Assembly: GCA_012512705.1 (NCBI GenBank)
Contig: JAAZDR010000285.1
Coordinates: 1 to 5,934, forward strand
Direction of reading: 5' to 3'
Length of the DNA: 5,934 nt
Source of the DNA: Bacillota bacterium
GTDB lineage: Bacteria; Bacillota; Dethiobacteria; DTU022; JAAZDR01
In this document: piece by piece, positions 1-5,878 of the stretch
How the letters are laid out: each line of letters starts with the position of its first letter
Numbering within the stretch: position 1 is the stretch's first letter
The notes under the pieces: model-generated
What the model was told of the DNA's origin: nothing
The model's input: only the letters and a program-made list of their open reading frames with translations
Database searches by the model: none
Made by a program: the position numbers and the translations under genes

Positions 1-588
1 ACCCCCAAAAAAACCCCTAAAAGGGAGTTCTCTTCTTGTTTAAACAACCTCTTACAACAGGGGAGAACGGTATTTAATTTGAAGCTTGAGGGGGAAACAT
101 GTCTTTACGATGATCATCTCCCATGCTCTACGGAACAGGCGCAACAAAAAATCATTATTATTAGGCCGATAAGACACGGCGCCCAAAGGATTGGTTCCTT
201 GGTAGTCATTAAATTCGGAGGGGCTTTTAACTTAGATGCACTCGTTCTTTTAGAAACAGCTCTTAGTTGTGCAACCATAGAACTGTTAAAAAGAGAATCA
301 AAAAACAACACCAAGGAAATCTATAAGCAGACCCTGGCGCGTACTGCAATACAAGCATTATCATTTTCCGAAAAGCAGATCGTAGACAAGCTTATATCAG
401 AGCTCAATCATAAAGATGAGTGCATTATTATTGCCCGCAAACTTGCGAAAAGTCTTAATGTCTCTCACTCCGTCTTAATTTGTGCTTTACGAAAGCTTGA
501 GAGCGCTGGCCTGATCAAATCACGCTCCCTCGGGGCAAAAGGAACCCATATTAGCCTGCTTAACCCCTACTTGAGGTCCAGCATCTGA
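1..588 (+). CDS. codY: CodY, GTP-sensing global transcriptional regulator (3' part, start outside window)
   Basis: CodY is a cytoplasmic repressor that binds branched-chain amino acids through an N-terminal GAF domain, responds to GTP, and binds DNA through a C-terminal winged helix-turn-helix. The frame is open from base 1 to the TGA at 586-588, giving 195 residues; B. subtilis CodY has about 259, so roughly 60 N-terminal residues lie upstream. A TTG at 79 could be called as a start, but the residues before it continue the GAF-like sequence, so it is probably internal. Visible parts are the rest of the GAF domain (fragment residues about 1-95), a linker helix ending in TARTAIQALSFSE, and the DNA-binding domain with ALRKLESAG and SRSLGAKGTHI near the end, which are near-identical to the family. 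The recognition helix reads SHSVLICALR where B. subtilis has TRSVIVNALR. The family call is very secure; only the start is unknown. Confidence 0.93.
   Translation, partial: TPKKTPKREFSSCLNNLLQQGRTVFNLKLEGETCLYDDHLPCSTEQAQQKIIIIRPIRHGAQRIGSLVVIKFGGAFNLDALVLLETALSCATIELLKRESKNNTKEIYKQTLARTAIQALSFSEKQIVDKLISELNHKDECIIIARKLAKSLNVSHSVLICALRKLESAGLIKSRSLGAKGTHISLLNPYLRSSI
427..516 (+). other. Winged helix-turn-helix segment of CodY
   Basis: This stretch encodes the DNA-reading helices of the CodY homologue: a first helix IIARKLAKSLN, the turn, and the recognition helix SHSVLICALRKLESAG. The serine matching Ser215 of B. subtilis is kept, but the preceding Arg (214) is His and the later Asn is Cys. 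The alignment was made from memory of the family. Confidence 0.75.
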
Positions 589-595
589 AAAAATT
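577..595. repeat. Left arm of a long-range inverted repeat flanking ade
   Basis: Bases 577-593 are the exact reverse complement of 2418-2434, a 17-base match. Allowing one extra T in the right arm extends the pairing to 577-595 against 2415-2434. This arm spans the last codons and stop of codY. Confidence 0.6.
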
Positions 596-613
596 AAGAG
601 CTTAAGCTAAGCT
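588..613 (-). terminator. Possible rho-independent terminator of ade
   Basis: Read on the minus strand, a 6-bp hairpin (AGCTTA, loop GCT, TAAGCT; plus-strand arms 599-604 and 608-613) is followed after five bases by six T residues (plus-strand A run 588-593). It lies about 30 bases past the ade stop. The stem is short and only one-third GC, so it is weak. On the plus strand no T run follows, so it would not serve codY. Confidence 0.35.
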
Positions 614-642
614 TGTATAGGTAAAATGCAGAGCTTTAACCA

Positions 643-2442
643 CTAAAGAAAGAGATCAACAAATTCAAAGTTCACAACATCAACGAGACCGCGGTTGGTA
701 AGACGCAGTTCGGGAATTACTGGCAGGGAAAGCAAGGTCATTATCATAAACCCAGAAACCATCGAGCACCCTAAAGTTCTCCATGCTGCGGCAAGCGCAG
801 CGATCTGCTCTTTAACTTTCTCCACCGGCTGATCAGAGAGTAGACCGGCAATAGGTAAAGGAACAACTGCGATTACTTCACCGTCCTTTACAGCAATCAT
901 CCCTCCTCCATTTTCGGCGAGAATGTTGCCCGCCAGAGCCATATCGCGCTCATCCTTGCCTATAATTAAAAGATTATGACTGTCATGGGCAACAGTAGAA
1001 GCGACTGCACCACTGTGAAAACCGAATCCGGAGACGAGAGCGAGACTTTTACTACCGCTGCCGCGGTGGCGCTCGATAACAGCCAGTTTGGCCAGATCTT
1101 TACCTGGCTCAATCTGTAACTGGCCATTATTTACTGGTAGAAGTGCTTCTACCGCCTTAGTGATGACACTCACCTCCTGAACCTCGATTACCCTTACCCG
1201 TGCTTCTTTGATCCCAGCGGGTGCTGGGAGAAAAAAATCCTGTGGAAGTAGTCTATCCTTTAGTTTAACCGTATTCATTGCCTGTGGAGGATAGGGAAAC
1301 GCAGGCAAATCCCCTTTATATTTCCCCTCTTCCGCAACAAGTCTACCATTTATGTAAACCCGCTCCACCTTTACCGAAGAAAGGTCCTTAATCATGAGGA
1401 TATCAGCATACCTGCCTGGGGCAATACTGCCGAGCTTGTCGGCCATCCCGTAGTACTGCGCTGTATTCAGTGTGGCCATCTGGATTGCCTCTACAGGGGT
1501 CACCCCTTCTTCAATAGCACGCCTGACAACATGATTCAGGTGGCCGCACTCAATTAAGGTTTGCGGATGGGTATCATCAGTGACAAGCTGACAGAGTCGG
1601 CTATCCACTTTACCCTCTGTAATAACCTTTATGGTTTCCTTTATATCATGCCATGCTGAACCTTCCCGCAGCTGTGCGTACATTCCCAGGCGCAGCTTGG
1701 CCAAAGCATCTTCAGCGCGAGTTGATTCGTGGCAAGAACTGATGCCCGCGGCCGCATAAGCAGGGAGCCCTTTTGCTGTCTCAGGCAGTGCATAATGACC
1801 AGTTATAGTCTTCCCTGCCTCCATCGTTTCCGCTAGTATCGACCAGGTTCGGGGATCATTGTTTAGGACTCCGGGAAAATTCATCATCTCCCCTAAAGCG
1901 ACAACGCCTTCCCAGCGCATCGCCTCTTTGATCTCCTGCGGGCCGATTACTGCGCCGGCATCCTCGAGCCCCGGTGCAGCAGGGACACAGGAAGGAATTG
2001 TCGTAAACACCCGTAAGGGGATATTCCGCCCCTCCTCATGCAAGAGGCGAATACCCTCTAAACCGAGAACGTTGGCGATCTCGTGCGGATCCATAAAGAT
2101 ACCCACTGTTCCACTAGGGATCACCGCACGGGCAAACTCCGAAAGTGTTACCATACTGCTTTCCACATGAATATGCCCATCTAAAAAGCCGGGAACAAGA
2201 TAATAACCGTCAGCTTCTACCCTTTCTGTCTGCGGACCGATCGTATGTCCTGCATCACCAACAAAAGCAATGCGACCCTTATAGACAGCAACATCAGTAT
2301 TCTCTATAACTTCTGCTGTATGAACATTCACCAATTTCCCCCGACGAAAAACCAGCTCGGCCGGACGCCGTCCCATAGCTACATCGACCAGCTCAGCAGC
2401 AACCGCTGCCGGGGAATTTTTTTCAGATGCTGGAGCCATCAT
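643..2442 (-). CDS. ade: Adenine deaminase (EC 3.5.4.2)
   Basis: A cytoplasmic amidohydrolase that converts adenine to hypoxanthine and ammonia for purine salvage. The 599 residues match the usual family length of 570-600. Metal-binding and active-site motifs stand in the expected order: DGHIHVESS (His90, His92), GEMMNFP (Glu185), TGHYA (His216), CHEST (His238) and TDDTHP (Asp289-Asp290). The family-specific C-terminal domain follows, with SGFGFHSGAVASTVAHDSHN at 471-490, AENGGGM at 509-515 and LPVIPEL at 573-579. No frame break is seen; the stop is TAG. Two adjacent ATG codons begin the frame; AAGGAGG lies only 3 bases before the first (2442) and 6 before the second (2439), so the second is probably used, giving 598 residues. 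The gene stands alone, convergent with codY and divergent from lnt. Hypoxanthine feeds IMP and thus GTP, the CodY co-effector, but a regulatory link is not shown by the sequence. Confidence 0.96.
   Translation of the reverse strand: MMAPASEKNSPAAVAAELVDVAMGRRPAELVFRRGKLVNVHTAEVIENTDVAVYKGRIAFVGDAGHTIGPQTERVEADGYYLVPGFLDGHIHVESSMVTLSEFARAVIPSGTVGIFMDPHEIANVLGLEGIRLLHEEGRNIPLRVFTTIPSCVPAAPGLEDAGAVIGPQEIKEAMRWEGVVALGEMMNFPGVLNNDPRTWSILAETMEAGKTITGHYALPETAKGLPAYAAAGISSCHESTRAEDALAKLRLGMYAQLREGSAWHDIKETIKVITEGKVDSRLCQLVTDDTHPQTLIECGHLNHVVRRAIEEGVTPVEAIQMATLNTAQYYGMADKLGSIAPGRYADILMIKDLSSVKVERVYINGRLVAEEGKYKGDLPAFPYPPQAMNTVKLKDRLLPQDFFLPAPAGIKEARVRVIEVQEVSVITKAVEALLPVNNGQLQIEPGKDLAKLAVIERHRGSGSKSLALVSGFGFHSGAVASTVAHDSHNLLIIGKDERDMALAGNILAENGGGMIAVKDGEVIAVVPLPIAGLLSDQPVEKVKEQIAALAAAWRTLGCSMVSGFMIMTLLSLPVIPELRLTNRGLVDVVNFEFVDLFL
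2415..2434. repeat. Right arm of a long-range inverted repeat flanking ade
   Basis: This is the partner of 577-595. It covers ade codons about 4-10, just inside the start codon, so the two arms bracket nearly the whole gene. About 6-8 of the paired bases are an A/T run, which lowers the significance of the match. Confidence 0.6.
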
Positions 2443-2444
2443 AT

Positions 2445-2452
2445 ACCTCCTT
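2445..2452 (-). promoter_or_regulatory. Ribosome binding site of ade
   Basis: The minus strand reads AAGGAGGT, a near-perfect Shine-Dalgarno. Its spacing to the second of the tandem ATG codons (2437-2439) is 6 bases, against 3 for the first, and this favours the second as the initiation codon. Confidence 0.8.
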
Positions 2453-2473
2453 GGAGAAAGTTCTATTTACCCT

Positions 2474-2501
2474 ATTATAGCATTATTTACAGCAATAACA
2501 A
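2474..2501 (-). promoter_or_regulatory. Sigma-A-type promoter with extended -10 for ade
   Basis: On the minus strand a perfect TATAAT (plus 2474-2479) is preceded by TGC, making an extended -10. TTGTTA (plus 2496-2501, 4 of 6 matches to TTGACA) lies 16 bases upstream. Transcription would start near 2467 and leave a leader of only about 25 bases, too short for a purine riboswitch. Confidence 0.7.
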
Positions 2502-2536
2502 AAAGCTCAGGATGCGCAACTCCTACTTCTTGCACC

Positions 2537-2597
2537 GTCTCTAGTCTCTAGCTTCCACAACAGGACCGTAGATAATTACCTGCAGCGAACAGGAAGC
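2537..2597. repeat. Short repeats in the ade-lnt divergent intergenic region
   Basis: Three small repeats occur: a tandem 7-mer GTCTCTA at 2537-2543 and 2544-2550; the direct repeat AACAGGA at 2560-2566 and 2588-2594; and the inverted pair GCTTCC (2551-2556) and GGAAGC (2592-2597). They sit just upstream of the probable lnt promoter and could be operator-like, but each is short enough to arise by chance. Confidence 0.25.
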
Positions 2598-2600
2598 ATA

Positions 2601-2609
2601 TGTTATAAT
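2601..2609 (+). promoter_or_regulatory. Probable extended -10 promoter element for lnt
   Basis: TGTTATAAT matches an extended -10 (TGnTATAAT) perfectly. No good -35 hexamer is found 16-18 bases upstream, which extended -10 promoters tolerate. It overlaps the first ATG of the lnt frame (2608-2610); if it is a true promoter, the transcript starts near 2616 and that ATG is not translated. Confidence 0.45.
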
Positions 2610-4185
2610 GGTTTTGTTGAAAAAAAATTCCGATAGCGAGGAACTAAGCTTGAATTATAGAAGCAGTCAACAGTTTCGAGCAATGATAATCTGGATACTG
2701 CCGTTTATCTCCGCAGTATTACTTATTTTTTGTTTTCCGCGCTTTGAACAAGGCTACCTAGGCTGGATCGCTTTTTTACCCCTTTTCAATTTTTTTAACT
2801 ACTCCACTCCGAGGCGTAGTTTTTGGGGCGGCTTTATCTGCGGCTTTATCTTCCAGCTATACCTTAACCTCTATGTTGGCGAGGTGCTGGTCTACTATCT
2901 CGCACCTACTTTAGGTGCTGTTCTTGTCTTATTGATGGTCGGCTTGCTTTCCCTGGCTTTTGCCCTCTTTGGTTGTCTTTTTACCATGCTCAAAAGACGT
3001 CTCCCCACTTTCCTTTTCGCACTAGCTACTCCAGCAATGTGGGTCTTGCTCGAATACTTGCGCTCCATTACCTTTTTGGGTTATACAGTGGGCTTCATCG
3101 GCTATAGCCAGTGGAAATACCCGTTTATTTTACGTCTTGCCAGTGTCTATGGCTACTGGGGCCTGGCCTTTTTTATGCTCTTTTTCCAAGTAGTGCTCTT
3201 CCTCTTCTGGAAAGAAAAAAAGCGCCAGGAAACTTTAGCAGCGACAATTGTTTTCTGCATCCTCTTTTTCGCCGGACTTTTTTTGCCCTCCCTCTACAAA
3301 GTCGAACCAGCACAGACACCGCTTCATGTTGCCTTGCTTCAAGGTAATATTCCCCAGGAAAGGATTTTAGATCCCGGGGAAGCGGTTCGTACTTTTAAAA
3401 AATACAAAAGGATGAGTCGTGAAGCTGCAAAATCCTACGCAGATTTGGACCTTTTAGTCTGGCCCGAAACCGTAGTCTCACTTAAACTGCAGAGAAAACG
3501 TCCGGCCCTAGAAGAGATGAAAAGCCTTGCAGAAGAGATCGATACCCCGATCCTCTACGGAGCAATGGTAGAGACAGTAGAAGAGGAAAAGAAAACCTAT
3601 AACGCAGTCTACCTTGAAATACCGGGGCAAAAAAGCAAGCAATTTTATTACAAACAGCGCCTGGTGCCTTTTGCTGAGTATTTTCCCCTTGCCGGGGTCT
3701 TAGATCGGCTTATTGATCTGAATATGCGCCTTGGACATTACACCCCGGGAGCAGCAATCTCCCTTTTTACACTTGATGAACTGCGTCTAAGCGCTGTTGT
3801 CTGCTTTGAGTCCTACTTTGGCGATCTGACGCGCCGTTTCGCCGCACTCGGGAGTAGGCATATGTTCACCCTCACCAACGATGCCTGGTTTAATGAAAGC
3901 ATCGGCCTCGATCAGCATGCCCAGATCGGCGCGATCAGGGCTGCAGAGATGGGAACAGGTTTTACCCAGGTCGCAAACACCGGAATCACAATCTCCTTCG
4001 ACTATCTGGGTCGGGAAATTTTTCGTGCCCCGCTCATGGAAGAACAGACGTTTTTTCTTGAACTCGATCTCACCAGGCAGGAGACAATCTACCAGTGCCT
4101 GGGGGATTTTCTCATCTGGTGCTCCTTTCTCTACCTTGGAGCTATCTCTATATATATTTTTTCGTCTGCAGAAAACTTAAATTAA
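2608..4185 (+). CDS. lnt: Apolipoprotein N-acyltransferase
   Basis: An integral membrane enzyme that adds a fatty acyl chain from a phospholipid to the N-terminal cysteine of diacylated lipoproteins, the last maturation step. The 525 residues compare with 512 in E. coli Lnt. An N-terminal membrane part (hydrophobic segments near 26-43, 50-64, 72-90, 92-127, 133-150, 180-201 and 210-229) is followed by a carbon-nitrogen hydrolase (nitrilase-like) domain from about 238 and a final membrane helix near 500-518. The triad is visible: Glu287 in LLVWPE, Lys349 in YYKQRLVPF, Cys399 in VVCFE; Glu357 and Glu401 match further conserved acidic positions. Spacings resemble those of E. coli (Glu267, Lys335, Cys387). 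It ends with tandem TAA TAG. The first ATG has AGGAAG 11 bases upstream, but a TATAAT overlaps it; TTG at 2650, with GAGGAA 6 bases upstream, would give 511 residues and is a good alternative start. Confidence 0.92.
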   Translation: MVLLKKNSDSEELSLNYRSSQQFRAMIIWILPFISAVLLIFCFPRFEQGYLGWIAFLPLFNFFNYSTPRRSFWGGFICGFIFQLYLNLYVGEVLVYYLAPTLGAVLVLLMVGLLSLAFALFGCLFTMLKRRLPTFLFALATPAMWVLLEYLRSITFLGYTVGFIGYSQWKYPFILRLASVYGYWGLAFFMLFFQVVLFLFWKEKKRQETLAATIVFCILFFAGLFLPSLYKVEPAQTPLHVALLQGNIPQERILDPGEAVRTFKKYKRMSREAAKSYADLDLLVWPETVVSLKLQRKRPALEEMKSLAEEIDTPILYGAMVETVEEEKKTYNAVYLEIPGQKSKQFYYKQRLVPFAEYFPLAGVLDRLIDLNMRLGHYTPGAAISLFTLDELRLSAVVCFESYFGDLTRRFAALGSRHMFTLTNDAWFNESIGLDQHAQIGAIRAAEMGTGFTQVANTGITISFDYLGREIFRAPLMEEQTFFLELDLTRQETIYQCLGDFLIWCSFLYLGAISIYIFSSAENLN

Positions 4186-4321
4186 TAGGCATTTTCCTTT
4201 TTTTAATAGCATATTGCTGCAACTGATGAGTTGACCTGCATAGTTTTCCTCCCTGATGCAAAATATACTACTACTATAAATCTCTCTTTAAGTCTCTCCA
4301 GCAGGAAGGGAAAAATTTATA
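4186..4321 (+). promoter_or_regulatory. lnt-gerA intergenic region with weak promoter-like elements
   Basis: This gap holds TTGACC (4231-4236), GCATA (4238-4242, like a sigma-G -35), TATACTA (4264-4270, near the sigma-G -10 CATnnTA) and TATAAA (4275-4280). None pair at a standard spacing: the GCATA to TATACTA distance is 21 bases against the usual 17-18. Forespore sigma-G control would be expected for gerA operons, but the sequence supports it only weakly. No convincing terminator follows lnt; there is a T run at 4198-4204 without a stable stem. Confidence 0.25.
4303..4310 (+). promoter_or_regulatory. Ribosome binding site of gerA
   Basis: AGGAAGGG lies 11 bases before the ATG at 4322, slightly long but the only purine-rich candidate. 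No other in-frame start nearby is better placed. Confidence 0.55.
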
Positions 4322-5008
4322 ATGAGTATCTTTAAAAAAATCATTGGCCTCTTCTCTGGCACTCGCAAGCAAGATGAGCAAAAAAAGCAGCGAAACGATC
4401 TAGACATTTCCCAGCTGCGCAAATTAACTCAAAAAGAAAAACTAAGGGAAAGCCTTTCCGCTAATCTTTCCTTAATTCGTGAATATCACGGCAACAGCTT
4501 TGGCCTACAGGTGCGGGAATTTAAAATTAACCCGACAAACATCAACGCTGCCATAGTCTTTATCGAGGGGATGGTTAATACAGCCACACTTGATGAAGTC
4601 ATGCGCACGCTGTTGATCGAGACGCCTAAGATCGATAATTTCAAGCGGATGTCTCTCCCACAGGGAGGGATGCCCCTGCTTAATTATATTAAGGATAAGG
4701 TGCTCACTGCCGCTGAGATTACTGAGATTGAAGAACTTGATACTCTCTTTGATCATGTTTTGTTCGGAGATACAGCCTTTATTTTAGACGGCATGGAGAC
4801 AGCGCTCGCGATTGACACAAAAGGTTGGACGAGACGCAACATACAAGAAACGGAAACAGAGATCTCCATTTGCGGGCCAAGGGAATCTTTTATTGAACCG
4901 CTCCAAGATAACCTTGTGCTGATCCGTCGCCGTATCCGTATCCCCCAGCTCTGGATAGAAGGATTTCGCGTTGGCAGTTTAACACACACACAGATCGCCC
5001 TCGTCTAA
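4322..5008 (+). pseudogene. gerA 5' fragment: N-terminal soluble domain
   Basis: This open stretch encodes 228 residues with a normal start and ribosome binding site. A basic, charged N-terminus (residues 1-45, with many Lys, Arg and Glu) leads into the first alpha/beta subdomain (about 46-180), which contains AAIVFIEGMVN and LDGMETALAIDTKGW. The family signature CGPRESF follows at 184-190, then LIRRRIRIPQLWIEGFRVG opening the second subdomain. It stops in TQIALV, exactly where relatives continue with a Tyr-Ile strand (compare AAIVFIEG in the first subdomain). If made, it would be a soluble fragment without the membrane anchor and is unlikely to be functional alone. Annotation software would probably call it a complete GerA protein, which would be misleading. 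Confidence 0.8.
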
Positions 5009-5137
5009 TCAAAGGTTTAGCCGGAGAAAAAATGTGGAAGAAGCACGCAGCCGGCTCCAGAAAATCGATACAGACTCAATCTTTGAAAGCGGGGGTATTG
5101 AAGACTTTGTCGAGGATAATCAACGCTCGCCCCCTAC

Positions 5138-5878
5138 GTGTTACCGCGGCTGCTGGCACGTAGTTATGATGCTTTTGAAAAATTTCCGATGGGAACGTTC
5201 GTCCGTTTCCTGCGCTATGTGGCGATCACAGCTTCAACTTTTCTCCCCGGGATCTATATCTCTGTAATAAATTTCCATCCAGAGTTGCTTCCCACAACCT
5301 TACTCCTGCGCATTGCTTCGACACGGGAAGGGATTCCCTTTCCCGTCGTCATGGAGATACTGATCATGGAAAGCGTCTTTGAGCTGCTTCGCGAAACAGG
5401 AGTGCGTCTCCCCTCACCGATCGGAACAGCGATCAGCATTGTCGGTGCCCTTGTTCTTGGAGATGCAGCGATCAGCGCCGGAATCGTCTCCCCACCGGTG
5501 GTGATCGTCGTTGCCTTAACAGCGATCGCCTCCTTTACTGTACCAAACTTTGCCCTTGGAATAGCTGGGAGACTGCTGCGCTTTCTCTTTATCGGCCTTG
5601 GAGCGATATTCGGCCTTTTCGGTATTCAGTTCGGGATCTTTCTGCTCGTTGTTCATCTCTGCGCGCTGCGCTCTTTCGGCATCCCATATCTGGTCCCTGC
5701 TGCTCCCCTGATCTGGCGCGATATGAAAGACCATATCCTCCATATTTGGAAATGGGGGTTAGTCAGCCGTCCCCGCCTCATCGGTTTTCGCGAACCAGTA
5801 CGCCAAAGCCTGCGGCAGACAAGGCGCTTCTTTAAACTAAATCGTGACCAAGAAGGGGGCGAGGATCATGAAGATTGA
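5138..5878 (+). pseudogene. gerA 3' fragment: membrane domain
   Basis: From GTG 5138 the frame is open for 246 residues and carries the complete C-terminal membrane domain of the GerA family. It shows FVRFLRYVAI, FHPELLPTTLL (46-56), REGIPFPVVMEILIMES (63-79), FELLRETGVRLPSPIGTAIS (81-100), IVGALVLGDAAISAGIVSP, ALTAIASFTVPNF and the end motif LRSFGIPYLVPAAPL (177-191). Hydrophobic segments lie near 24-46, 98-117, 119-138 and 146-175, followed by a basic cytosolic tail. No Shine-Dalgarno precedes GTG 5138 or the next ATG (5189), so independent translation is doubtful. The membrane domain itself shows no damage, which suggests that breakage is recent or artefactual. Its TGA overlaps the following permease start by 11 bases. 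Confidence 0.8.

Larger units (their letters stand above)
4322..5878 (+). pseudogene. gerA: Broken spore germinant receptor A-subunit gene (GerA family)
   Basis: GerA-family proteins form the A subunit of germinant receptors in the spore inner membrane, working with a GerB permease-like subunit and a GerC lipoprotein. Homology to one continuous protein runs through three frames. Frame 1 covers 4322-5005 and stops at TAA 5006. The homology resumes one base off at 5008 (IKGLAGEK), shifts again within the A run at 5027-5032, and continues from 5034 as VEEARSRLQKIDTDSIFES to VEDNQRSP near 5132. It then jumps to the membrane domain in the original frame from about 5138. Between VEDN and the FHPE motif there are about 50 codons, where B. 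subtilis GerAA (recalled) has about 86. The missing part includes the conserved ERPD to GRVAILVDG stretch. All three losses are of 1 mod 3, so the frame is restored, but several stops intervene. A decaying gene is most likely; draft-assembly errors could explain the single-base lesions. Confidence 0.85.

Noticed and set aside
79..588. TTG at 79 as the start of a short 169-residue regulator
   Set aside because: The frame is open to base 1 and the upstream residues continue the GAF-like region of CodY, so the gene starts before the window.
599..608. Palindrome AGCTTAAGCT as an operator between codY and ade
   Set aside because: It lies between two convergent 3' ends where an operator has no evident role, and it is part of the weak terminator-like hairpin.
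2415..2432. CodY-box-like sequence near the ade start
   Set aside because: Only about 9 of 15 positions match the canonical motif, mostly from the T run and CAGA; it is inside the coding region and explained as well by the repeat arm.
1859..2544. Plus-strand open frames opposite the 5' half of ade (1859-2170 and 2245-2544)
   Set aside because: They lie antisense to a clearly conserved protein, have no recognisable motifs and no convincing ribosome binding sites.
2443..2600. Purine riboswitch upstream of ade
   Set aside because: The predicted leader is about 25 bases and no conserved purine-aptamer elements are seen.
4505..4989. Minus-strand open frames opposite the 5' part of gerA
   Set aside because: They are antisense to conserved GerA coding sequence with no motifs or start signals.
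5003..5036. Programmed ribosomal frameshifting in gerA
   Set aside because: Two separate shifts plus an internal deletion would have to be explained; there is no typical slippery heptamer with a stimulatory hairpin and no family precedent known to me.
5034..5267. A separate small gene of 77 codons from GTG 5034
   Set aside because: Its first 33 or so residues are the middle of GerA; the rest is the membrane domain read in the wrong frame.
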